Assembly (NCBI GenBank): GCA_021828225.1 | Contig: JAKASH010000223.1 | Location: 1 to 5,813 of the forward strand | Length of the DNA stretch: 5,813 nucleotides | Direction of reading: 5' to 3' | Origin: Acidobacteriota bacterium | GTDB taxonomy: Bacteria > Acidobacteriota > Terriglobia > UBA7540 | Shown: positions 1 to 5,813 of the stretch, one piece after another | How the letters are laid out: each line of letters starts with the position of its first letter | Position numbering within the stretch: the stretch's first letter is position 1 | Program-made: the position numbers and the translations under genes | Notes under the pieces: generated by a model | Database searches by the model: none | What the model saw: the letters and a program-made list of their open reading frames with translations, nothing else | What the model was told of the DNA's origin: nothing

Positions 1-2049
1 CGGCATGACGATATGCTGGTAGTAGGCCTTTACGTCCTGAAGCGTGAGCGAAGAGACCGTGGACGGAGTCGCCTGGCGCAGCGTCGGATCGTGCTTGGGA
101 AAGAGCGCGGTGTGGATCGCTCGGCCGGTCAGGTAGTCCGGGCTCTGGAGCTGTCCCGCCACGGTCGCGGCCAATTGCTGTTGGGTAATCTTGAAGGCCT
201 TTTCCGGCAGGGCCGGGTGCAGCTCATTCTGAGCCAGCAGTTCGACGCCGCGATCGAGATCGTTGGACAGCACATTGAGTGAAAAATCGGTTCCCGCGGA
301 CTCGTCGGCGCCGATATCATCCAGCGCTTTCTGGAACTCAATGCGGTTCAGAGTTGTGGTTCCGTAGGAAAACAACTGGCCCAGCTCATCGGCCACACCG
401 TCCTGGCCTTTGGGAGTTTCCAGGTCGGAGTTGTTCTTGATGTGGCCGTAAATGGTCACGGTATCGCTGATGGATTCCGGCTGGACAATCAGCTTGATGC
501 CGTTGGGCAGTGTGTCCACCACAGGATGAATGGTCAGCTCGGGGATGGAAAGCTTCTTGAGTGCTACCTCGGCCCAGGGTGGAAGCTTGACGGATTTGGT
601 ATGCTTGGGCGCGAAAGATTCCCGGCCGCCAAAGGATTTCGAGGAGATGGGCTTGCCCGACACCTGCGGCGTGAGGACGGCCGTGATCGCTTTGTCCTCC
701 ACCAGGAACTGGCGGGCCACACGGTTGACGTCCGCTACGGTGACCTTCTGGATGGCCCGGACGTCGTCTTCGGGCGACTGGCGGCCTTCCACCGCCAGCG
801 CGTTGGACCATGCCATCGCGAGACCGGACACCGAATTCTTTTCAAATTCCGCGCTGGCAAGTTCGTGGCGCTTGGAAGCAGCGACCAGGCTGGCCGGCAC
901 TCCGTCCTTGATGTCTTCCGCCAGAATCTTGCGCATTTCGTCGACCAACTGGGTTCCATTGCCACCCTTGGGAAAGGCTCCGATGGCGTAACCCAAGCCT
1001 GACTTCGGCAAGGAATCCAGCGAAAAGCCCGCGTAGAGCGCCTTGCCTTCCGGCACCAGAGCGTAGAGGCTGCCCCGCTGGCTGCTGAGCACGTCCGCCA
1101 GCACCTCGGCGGCCGCAAAATCAGGGCTGTTCGTACCCGGCATGCGGAAGGAAATCACCGACAACCCGTAGGGCAGATCGGTGTTCAGGCTAAGAGTCTG
1201 GGAACTGACCGAGTGAAACGAGAAACTCGGCCTTGCAGGAAGTTTCTTGGAAGGAATTGCGCCGTACAGTTTCTTGACTTCGGCCAGAGTCGTCTGCGGG
1301 TTGACGTCACCCACAATCACCAGGATGGCGTTGTTGGGCGCGTACCAGGTGTCATAGAACTTGTGAAGCATGGCGCCGGTGGTCTTGTTGAAGGAGGGGC
1401 GAGTGCCGAGCGCGTCGTGTGCGTAAGGCGTTCCTCGAAACATCGCGGCCAGCAGCTTGGTATAGAAGACGTATTCAGGATTGGACAGGTCCTGGGCGAC
1501 TTCCTGCTCGATGGCCCCGCGTTCCTGGCTCCAGAGTTTTTGGGTGTCAAGAACTCCGCTCATGCGAGTGGAATCAACATGAAGGGCCACGTTCAGATCG
1601 GAAACAGGGACGGTGAAGAAATACTGCGTCACGGTCTGCTGCGTATCAGCATCGAACTCGCCGCCCATGGCCGCCGCAATGTCCGCCAATTGATTTGCGG
1701 AAAGGCCCGGGGCGCCTCGGAACATCATATGTTCCTGGGCATGGGCCATGCCGGGGAAACCCTCCGGCGCTTCGTCGGAGCCGACGCGGTAGTTCATCAC
1801 CGTGGTGACCACCGGAGCCAGCGTGTTGCGGACAATCACAACCCTCAGGCCGTTCGGCAAGGTCGCACGCAAGACACCTTTGCCTTGAGCGGCCTTTGCG
1901 CTCGCCAGGCCGGCTGCAAGTACCAAGGCGGGCAAGAGCGCAGCGATCAATATGGCGGAAGCGCCGGTTTTCCGCCGCTCGCGCCCGGATTGCCTTCCAT
2001 GCTGCTTGTTCTCATTAACCCCAGAATTGCCAGATTGCTTCACGTTCAT
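1..2049 (-). CDS. Exported M16-family zinc metallopeptidase, two tandem M16 domains (3' end missing)
   Basis: I translated the minus strand by hand from ATG at 2049; it stays open for 683 codons to the window edge. Residues 24-53 look like a signal peptide: a basic ERRK stretch, a hydrophobic run from about 30 to 48, and an ASA or AKA cleavage site near 51-53. The mature enzyme would therefore act in the periplasm or at the outer surface. The first M16 domain begins with LPNGLRVVIV at 64-73. It carries the inverted zinc motif H103-A-Q-E106-H107, and ERGAIEQE at 176-183 supplies the third ligand E183, 76 residues after H107, matching pitrilysin spacing. A second M16 domain starts at LPNGIKLIV (514-522), but the zinc motif position reads V552-A-D-E-L556, so this half is non-catalytic, as usual in tandem M16 proteins. 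The two domain starts are 450 residues apart, so the full protein should be about 940 residues and roughly 260 are missing. The substrate is unknown. It is divergent from the PQQ dehydrogenase. Confidence 0.93.
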   Translation of the reverse strand, partial: MNVKQSGNSGVNENKQHGRQSGRERRKTGASAILIAALLPALVLAAGLASAKAAQGKGVLRATLPNGLRVVIVRNTLAPVVTTVMNYRVGSDEAPEGFPGMAHAQEHMMFRGAPGLSANQLADIAAAMGGEFDADTQQTVTQYFFTVPVSDLNVALHVDSTRMSGVLDTQKLWSQERGAIEQEVAQDLSNPEYVFYTKLLAAMFRGTPYAHDALGTRPSFNKTTGAMLHKFYDTWYAPNNAILVIVGDVNPQTTLAEVKKLYGAIPSKKLPARPSFSFHSVSSQTLSLNTDLPYGLSVISFRMPGTNSPDFAAAEVLADVLSSQRGSLYALVPEGKALYAGFSLDSLPKSGLGYAIGAFPKGGNGTQLVDEMRKILAEDIKDGVPASLVAASKRHELASAEFEKNSVSGLAMAWSNALAVEGRQSPEDDVRAIQKVTVADVNRVARQFLVEDKAITAVLTPQVSGKPISSKSFGGRESFAPKHTKSVKLPPWAEVALKKLSIPELTIHPVVDTLPNGIKLIVQPESISDTVTIYGHIKNNSDLETPKGQDGVADELGQLFSYGTTTLNRIEFQKALDDIGADESAGTDFSLNVLSNDLDRGVELLAQNELHPALPEKAFKITQQQLAATVAGQLQSPDYLTGRAIHTALFPKHDPTLRQATPSTVSSLTLQDVKAYYQHIVMP

Positions 2050-2058
2050 TTTCTTCGG

Positions 2059-2064
2059 TCCCTC
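2059..2064 (-). promoter_or_regulatory. Ribosome binding site deciding the M16 peptidase start
   Basis: On the minus strand GAGGGA lies 9 bases before ATG at 2049. An in-frame ATG at 2085 would add 12 residues (MRWKHRTEGPKK) but has no purine-rich Shine-Dalgarno element just upstream. An in-frame TAA lies further upstream, within 2101-2160. The start at 2049 is therefore preferred. The extension would lengthen an already long signal-peptide n-region. Confidence 0.5.
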
Positions 2065-2146
2065 AGTCCGATGTTTCCATCGCATGTTTTGAGTTGATCG
2101 GAATACGGCACTTACAAAATTGTGCCTGTCGCATTCCTGTTGTTAG

Positions 2147-2162
2147 ATGCATGAATGCATGC
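2147..2162. repeat. Tandem ATGCATG octamers
   Basis: ATGCATGA (2147-2154) is followed directly by ATGCATGC (2155-2162). Each unit contains the palindrome ATGCAT. The pair lies in the divergent intergenic region between the predicted -10 elements and the M16 start. It could be a small operator or chance. Confidence 0.35.
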
Positions 2163-2286
2163 CGATCGGTTGCGTCCCTGCATATAACTCCATCTTATAT
2201 GTTCGCGCCGGGATAAAGCGAAAGGCCAGAAAGCAAAAAATTCTACCTCTCTCCGGAGAATCTCTGATAAATTGAGCCGCGCATTA

Positions 2287-2306
2287 TTCCGGACACCATT
2301 CCGGGA
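2287..2306 (+). promoter_or_regulatory. Short hairpin in the 5' leader of the PQQ dehydrogenase gene
   Basis: TTCCGGA (2287-2293) can pair with TCCGGGA (2300-2306) across a six-base loop. This gives seven pairs including one G-U. It lies about 50 bases upstream of the preferred ATG at 2356 and is followed by GAGC-N5-GCTC (2307-2319). No T-tract follows, so it is not a standard terminator or attenuator. It could be an operator dyad, a leader structure, or chance in GC-rich sequence. Confidence 0.25.
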
Positions 2307-2355
2307 GAGCGGTTTGCTCCCCGGGAGTCACTCTCTCAACGAAAGAGTATTGATA

Positions 2356-4536
2356 ATGTCAGAGTCGAAAACCCACTCCCCCGCGAAGCGAAGTCAGAAT
2401 TTTAATCATATGAGGACTTGGAAGTTAATACAAATCGCAATTCTTCTTGTTGGCGCAACGCTTCTGACGCAATGCCAGAAGGAGCAACGGCTGGAGAGCT
2501 ACCGCACCTGGCAGGTCTATGGCGGCAGCCCTGACAATATTCATTATTCGTCGCTCCATCAGATCAACCGCGGCAATGTCAGCCAGCTTAAGGTTGCGTG
2601 GAAATTCAATAGCGGCGACGCGTTTCCGGAGTCGGAGATGGAGTGCAATCCCATCATTGTCCACGGCGTGCTTTACGCCACGACTCCCAAGCTTCGGCTG
2701 ATCGCACTCAACGCTGCCACCGGGAAGCTGATCTGGAGCTTCAGCCCGCCGGAGGAGGAGCCCCTGCGCAAGATGCGCAATCGCGGAGTGACCTACTGGA
2801 GCGATGGCAACGACCAGCGCGTCTTCTTTGTTGCCGGGCACAACCTCTATGCGGTTAATGCGGTGACGGGCAAGCTGATTCCTTCCTTTGGCGAGGCGGG
2901 ACACGTCGATCTGCGTGATGGCCTGGGGCGCGATCCGCAAGATCTTTCGGTCACGGCCACAAGCCCCGGCGTCATCTATAAGGACCTCATCATCATGGGC
3001 AGCGCTCTGCCCGAGGATTTGCCCTGCCCTCCGGGCGACATCCGGGCTTATGACGTCCGCACCGGGAAAATGCGCTGGATCTTCCACACCATTCCTCACC
3101 CCGGCGAGCCGGGCTACAACACGTGGCCGAAAGATGCCTGGAAATACATCGGCGGAGCCAACAACTGGGCAGGCATGAGCGTGGACGTGAAGCGCGGCCT
3201 GGTGTTTGTTCCGACCGGCTCCGCGGCCTTTGATTTTTATGGGGCTGACAGGATTGGCGACGATCTCTATGCCGACTGCGAGATTGCTCTCAACGCCGCG
3301 ACGGGCAAGCTGGTCTGGTACTTTCAGGGAGTCAAACACGACCTCTGGGACCGCGATTTTCCGGCGGCACCGGCGCTGGTGACCGTTGAACACGACGGGC
3401 ATGAGGTTGACGCGGTTGCGCAGATCACCAAATCCGGTTATGTGTTCCTCTTCAATCGCGAGACCGGCAAGCCGCTGTTTCCCATTCAATATCGCAAGGT
3501 TCCAGCCTCGGATGTCGATGGCGAGAAGGCTGCCACAACACAACCTTTTCCCCTGCTGCCGCCGCCTTTCGCTCACCAGGAATTCACCCCGGCCCTCGTG
3601 ACCGACCGTACGCCTGCAGCGCGCAAGGCGGTGCTGGAGCGGCTGCGAAAGCTCCGCTACGGGGGGCAATTCATTCCTCCCAGCCTGCAGGGAACCGTCA
3701 TCTTTCCGGGGTTTGACGGCGGCGGCGAGTGGGGCGGCCCGGCATTCGACCCCACCACCGGAGTGCTTTACATTAACGCCAACGTGATGGCATGGATCCT
3801 CAGGCTTGTTCCACGGCCGAAAACCCGGGGGCTGGTTAACGCGCGCCAGATATATCTCAGCAATTGTTCCAGTTGCCACAGGGCCGACCTGGCCGGCAGC
3901 CCGCCGGAGTTTCCTTCCCTCAGGCATATCGGCAGGAAATTCACCGAATCGCAGATCGAGGACATCATCAAAAAAGGCGGCGGCCGAATGCCAGCGTTCG
4001 AGCAGCTTGGAAGCGCGCCCATTCGCGCCATCGCAACTTATGTGGCAACAGGTAAGCAAACCATGGCGAAGGCCACATGGAACAAGGCCGAAATGGGGCC
4101 CTGGCTTAAGTACATGGACGACGGCTATAACAAATTTCTGGACCCTGAGGGTTACCCGGCGGTAAAGCCGCCCTGGGGAACGCTGAATGCCATCAACCTG
4201 AACACCGGAAAATTTGTCTGGCGAATCCCGTTCGGCGAGTTTCCCACATTGGTTAAGAAAGGGATTCGCAATACGGGGAGTGAAAATTACGGTGGACCCC
4301 TGGTGACCGCCGGAGGGCTCGTCTTCATTGCGGCGACTGACCACGACAACAAGTTCCATGCCTACGACAAGGCCACGGGGAAATTGCTCTGGGAAGCTAC
4401 GTTGCCTTATGCTGGAAACGCTACGCCTGCGACCTACGAAGTGAACGGACGGCAATACGTGGTGATTGGCGCTGGAGGCGGGAAATGGGGTGCACCTTCC
4501 GGAGGCACCTACGTGGCTTTTGCCCTGCCGAAGTAG
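2356..4536 (+). CDS. PQQ-dependent dehydrogenase (membrane glucose dehydrogenase-like) with internal cytochrome c domain
   Basis: This 726-residue quinoprotein should oxidise a sugar or alcohol outside the cytoplasmic membrane, using PQQ and passing electrons to its own haem c. ATG 2356 is chosen because GAAAGAG lies 8 bases upstream; ATG 2410 is an alternative that gives a shorter signal segment. Residues 24-38 are hydrophobic, and LLTQC (36-40) resembles a lipobox, although Gln before the Cys is unusual. Eight TG blade motifs (T122, T171, T236, T316, T370, T468, T617, T674), many within TGKxxW, fit an eight-bladed propeller. The segment HDLWDRD (328-334) with K359 matches the Asp/Lys active-site pair of membrane glucose dehydrogenase: D332 and K359 are 27 residues apart, like D466 and K493 in E. 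coli Gcd as I recall it. There is no adjacent Cys-Cys pair, unlike methanol dehydrogenase. Residues about 490-575 form a cytochrome c domain with C504-S-S-C507-H508 and probable axial ligand M545. The propeller resumes at [14 protein letters not shown] (604-618). The exact substrate cannot be read from the sequence, and no PQQ synthesis gene is present. Confidence 0.93.
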   Translation: MSESKTHSPAKRSQNFNHMRTWKLIQIAILLVGATLLTQCQKEQRLESYRTWQVYGGSPDNIHYSSLHQINRGNVSQLKVAWKFNSGDAFPESEMECNPIIVHGVLYATTPKLRLIALNAATGKLIWSFSPPEEEPLRKMRNRGVTYWSDGNDQRVFFVAGHNLYAVNAVTGKLIPSFGEAGHVDLRDGLGRDPQDLSVTATSPGVIYKDLIIMGSALPEDLPCPPGDIRAYDVRTGKMRWIFHTIPHPGEPGYNTWPKDAWKYIGGANNWAGMSVDVKRGLVFVPTGSAAFDFYGADRIGDDLYADCEIALNAATGKLVWYFQGVKHDLWDRDFPAAPALVTVEHDGHEVDAVAQITKSGYVFLFNRETGKPLFPIQYRKVPASDVDGEKAATTQPFPLLPPPFAHQEFTPALVTDRTPAARKAVLERLRKLRYGGQFIPPSLQGTVIFPGFDGGGEWGGPAFDPTTGVLYINANVMAWILRLVPRPKTRGLVNARQIYLSNCSSCHRADLAGSPPEFPSLRHIGRKFTESQIEDIIKKGGGRMPAFEQLGSAPIRAIATYVATGKQTMAKATWNKAEMGPWLKYMDDGYNKFLDPEGYPAVKPPWGTLNAINLNTGKFVWRIPFGEFPTLVKKGIRNTGSENYGGPLVTAGGLVFIAATDHDNKFHAYDKATGKLLWEATLPYAGNATPATYEVNGRQYVVIGAGGGKWGAPSGGTYVAFALPK
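3841..4065 (+). other. Monohaem cytochrome c domain inserted within the PQQ propeller
   Basis: This is a sub-domain of the dehydrogenase, approximately residues 496-570. The haem-binding CSSCH is at 504-508 and GGGRMPAF (541-548) supplies the likely axial Met545, followed by a helix-like segment ending near ATYVATGK. It is flanked by propeller strands: [17 protein letters not shown] before and [14 protein letters not shown] after. The haem domain therefore interrupts the propeller, whereas quinohaemoprotein alcohol dehydrogenases carry theirs at the C-terminus. Haem attachment requires export, which agrees with the N-terminal signal segment. Confidence 0.85.
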
Positions 4537-4567
4537 GATTTCGAGGGCAAACCGAGCACTCATATCG

Positions 4568-4581
4568 GCGCCGGGCGGCGC
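4568..4581 (+). terminator. Weak hairpin downstream of the PQQ dehydrogenase, doubtful terminator
   Basis: GCGCC (4568-4572) pairs perfectly with GGCGC (4577-4581) around a GGGC loop, 31 bases after the stop codon. No T-run follows, so a classical intrinsic terminator is not supported. A second dyad, GTCAC (4595-4599) with GTGAC (4608-4612), lies just downstream. Either could slow the polymerase, but termination may instead depend on Rho. Confidence 0.2.
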
Positions 4582-4585
4582 GAAA

Positions 4586-4599
4586 GTGATGTGAGTCAC
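4586..4599. promoter_or_regulatory. Candidate CRP/FNR-family operator upstream of citrate synthase
   Basis: GTGA (4586-4589) and TCAC (4596-4599) form a perfect dyad with a six-base spacer, the core layout of CRP-type sites (TGTGA-N6-TCACA). The outer T and A of the full consensus are absent. The centre is at about -75 relative to the predicted transcription start near 4668, a range in which upstream activators of this family can work. Regulation is inference only. Confidence 0.3.
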
Positions 4600-4631
4600 C
4601 AGCTTTTGTGACCCTCCTCACTGCTCGCGGG

Positions 4632-4661
4632 TTTATTCCGACGTACAAGTTGCTGTATAAT
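4632..4661 (+). promoter_or_regulatory. Sigma-70-type promoter of the citrate synthase gene
   Basis: A perfect -10 hexamer TATAAT lies at 4656-4661. A weak -35 candidate TTTATT (4632-4637) sits 18 bases upstream, or TTATTC (4633-4638) 17 bases upstream. Transcription would start near 4668 and leave a leader of about 19 bases before the ATG. The good -10 with a poor -35 suggests activator help. It indicates that citrate synthase is transcribed separately from the dehydrogenase. Confidence 0.6.
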
Positions 4662-4675
4662 CATCGGTTGTCTTT

Positions 4676-4680
4676 AGGAG
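4676..4680 (+). promoter_or_regulatory. Ribosome binding site of citrate synthase
   Basis: AGGAG ends six bases before ATG 4687. This canonical spacing supports the chosen start and rules out the need for any N-terminal extension such as a targeting peptide. Confidence 0.75.
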
Positions 4681-4686
4681 TCGACA

Positions 4687-5813
4687 ATGGGCAAACTACA
4701 TGATCGTCTGGCAGAACAAGCGCCGGGCCTGCGCGAAAAGGTCCATGCAATCGTTGCTGAGCACGGCGAGGCCGTCGTTTCTCAGGTAACGGTTAGCCAA
4801 CTTTATGGTGGGATGCGAGGTGTAAAGGGTTTGGTTTGCGACACTTCGGTAGTCGAGCCGGACACGGGATTGCTGATCCGGGGGATTCCTATCGGCGAGC
4901 TGGAGAACCGCATTCCGGAAGAGGTATTTTATCTGCTCTGTACGGGTGAGCTTCCAGACGCCCGAGCACTGGCGAGCCTTCAGCAGGATCTTCGTCAGCG
5001 CGCTGAAGTCCCCTCGTACGTTTGGGACGTGCTGAAGGCTTTACCCCCTGATACGCACCCCATGGCCATGTTCAGCACTGCTATCCTTTCCATGGAACGC
5101 GAGTCCATATTTCGCAAGGAGTATTCGGAGGGGCTGCACAAGCCCGATTATTGGGAACCGACTCTGGATGATGCTCTCCTGCTGATTGCCCGGCTTCCGG
5201 GGGTCGCCGCGGGCATCTATCGGATTCACACCGGCAAAGGCGAACCCTTAGCTCCGGATCCGAACCTCGATTGGGGCGCCAATTACGCTTATATGCTGGG
5301 CCTGCCCGATCCCAAGGGCGAGTTCCGCAACCTGATCCGCCTTTACATGACCCTGCACTGCGATCACGAGGGCGGAAACGTCAGCGCATTTACGTGTCAC
5401 ACCGTGGGCTCCGCACTCTCGGATCCCTTCTATGCCGTTTCGGCCGGCATGAACGGGCTTGCGGGCCCGCTGCACGGGCTGGCCAACCAGGAATGCCTCC
5501 ATTTTGTTCTCGAAATTCGCAACAAATACAACGGCGTGCCAACCGACGACCAGCTTCGGGACTTTGTCTGGGAAACACTCCACAGCGGCCGTGTGGTTCC
5601 GGGTTACGGCCACGCGGTTCTTCGCGTCACCGATCCCCGCTTTACGGCTTTCCACGAGTTCGGGACGCGAGTCTGTCCCGATTACGATGTATTCAAGATC
5701 GTGGACCGGCTGTTCCATGTAACCCCAGGGATTCTCAAGGAACAGGGCAAGGTGAAAGACCCCTGGCCGAACGTCGACGCCGGCTCAGGTTCCTTGCTTT
5801 ATCTGTTTGGCTT
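4687..5813 (+). CDS. gltA: Citrate (Si)-synthase, mitochondrial/eukaryotic-like type (3' end missing)
   Basis: This enzyme condenses acetyl-CoA with oxaloacetate to citrate, the first step of the TCA cycle, in the cytoplasm. The frame runs 375 complete codons to the window edge without a stop; mitochondrial-type enzymes have roughly 435 residues, so about 60 C-terminal residues are missing. Diagnostic blocks are YGGMRGVKGLV (42-52), HCDHEGGNVSA (224-234), GPLHGLANQE (260-269), GRVVPGYGHAVLR (301-313) and PWPNVDAGSG (359-368). The catalytic triad is complete: H263, H309 and D364 correspond to H274, H320 and D375 of the pig heart enzyme. R318 matches pig R329. These blocks follow the mitochondrial enzyme much more closely than the hexameric E. 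coli GltA type. Similar eukaryote-like enzymes are known in Geobacteraceae, so this is a bacterial branch and not contamination. It has its own promoter and AGGAG site. Confidence 0.96.
   Translation, partial: MGKLHDRLAEQAPGLREKVHAIVAEHGEAVVSQVTVSQLYGGMRGVKGLVCDTSVVEPDTGLLIRGIPIGELENRIPEEVFYLLCTGELPDARALASLQQDLRQRAEVPSYVWDVLKALPPDTHPMAMFSTAILSMERESIFRKEYSEGLHKPDYWEPTLDDALLLIARLPGVAAGIYRIHTGKGEPLAPDPNLDWGANYAYMLGLPDPKGEFRNLIRLYMTLHCDHEGGNVSAFTCHTVGSALSDPFYAVSAGMNGLAGPLHGLANQECLHFVLEIRNKYNGVPTDDQLRDFVWETLHSGRVVPGYGHAVLRVTDPRFTAFHEFGTRVCPDYDVFKIVDRLFHVTPGILKEQGKVKDPWPNVDAGSGSLLYLFG

Larger units (their letters stand above)
2050..2355. promoter_or_regulatory. Divergent intergenic region between the M16 peptidase and the PQQ dehydrogenase
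   Basis: This stretch of 306 bases separates two genes transcribed away from each other, so promoters for both should lie here. The AT-rich core at 2180-2201 holds TATAAC on the plus strand (2183-2188) and TATAAG on the minus strand (2199-2194). Each matches the -10 consensus at five of six positions, but neither has a convincing -35 box at 16-18 bases. Other contents are a tandem ATGCATGA/ATGCATGC (2147-2162), a perfect palindrome TCTCCGGAGA (2250-2259), a hairpin (2287-2306) and CTCCC-C-GGGAG (2317-2327). No gene is supported here. A TTG-initiated extension of the dehydrogenase frame to 2272 exists but is unlikely to be used. Confidence 0.4.

Noticed and set aside
442..1002. A 186-codon plus-strand frame opposite the M16 peptidase
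   Set aside because: It is antisense to continuous M16 coding sequence, and its product resembles no known family.
1213..2097. A 294-codon plus-strand frame opposite the M16 peptidase
   Set aside because: The minus-strand translation carries the HxxEH motif, signal peptide and M16 domain starts. The plus-strand product has no recognisable motif.
2272..2355. N-terminal extension of the dehydrogenase from TTG 2272
   Set aside because: TTG lacks a Shine-Dalgarno sequence and the 28 extra residues carry no signal features. The segment contains dyads more typical of a leader, and ATG 2356 has a purine-rich site upstream.
2425..4599. A 724-codon open frame on the minus strand opposite the PQQ dehydrogenase
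   Set aside because: It mirrors a real gene with clear PQQ and cytochrome c motifs. Its translation is Arg/Gly/Val-rich and shows no family motif. Long antisense frames are common in GC-rich coding DNA.
4568..4612. A strong intrinsic terminator after the PQQ dehydrogenase
   Set aside because: The hairpins have stems of only five pairs and no following T-tract, so this is kept only as a low-confidence candidate.
5248..5718. A 156-codon minus-strand frame inside citrate synthase
   Set aside because: It is fully antisense to conserved catalytic blocks of citrate synthase and has no motif of its own.

Overview
The window reads as ordinary chromosomal sequence from a GC-rich bacterium with a Gram-negative type envelope. 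The mixture of genes fits Acidobacteriota or a related soil lineage best: an exported two-domain M16 peptidase, a PQQ dehydrogenase carrying its own cytochrome c, and a mitochondrial-type citrate synthase. This assignment is inference from protein types only, because the window has no rRNA or other taxonomic marker gene.

Layout. Positions 1-2049, minus strand, hold most of an exported zinc metallopeptidase of family M16; its C-terminus lies beyond the left edge. Positions 2050-2355 are a divergent intergenic region with two overlapping -10-like hexamers in opposite orientation and several short CCGG-centred dyads. Positions 2356-4536, plus strand, hold a complete PQQ-dependent dehydrogenase. 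It has eight propeller motifs and a monohaem cytochrome c domain inserted inside the propeller rather than added at one end. Positions 4537-4686 are a short intergenic region with weak hairpins, a GTGA-N6-TCAC dyad, a consensus TATAAT and a good ribosome binding site. Positions 4687-5813, plus strand, hold a citrate synthase of the mitochondrial/Geobacter type, cut by the right edge about 60 residues before its expected end.

How the genes work together. The dehydrogenase would oxidise a sugar or alcohol outside the cytoplasmic membrane and pass electrons through its own haem to the respiratory chain. Citrate synthase is the entry enzyme of the TCA cycle in the cytoplasm and has its own promoter, so it is probably a separate transcription unit. 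The M16 peptidase is divergent from the dehydrogenase. M16 proteases include PqqF, which acts in PQQ maturation, so the pairing is suggestive, but the signal peptide on this peptidase argues against a direct PqqF role. I found no tRNA, rRNA, CRISPR array, insertion sequence or phage gene, and no clearly novel system. The points most worth a second look are the cytochrome inserted within the propeller, the eukaryote-like citrate synthase with its possible regulatory site, and the divergent promoter region.
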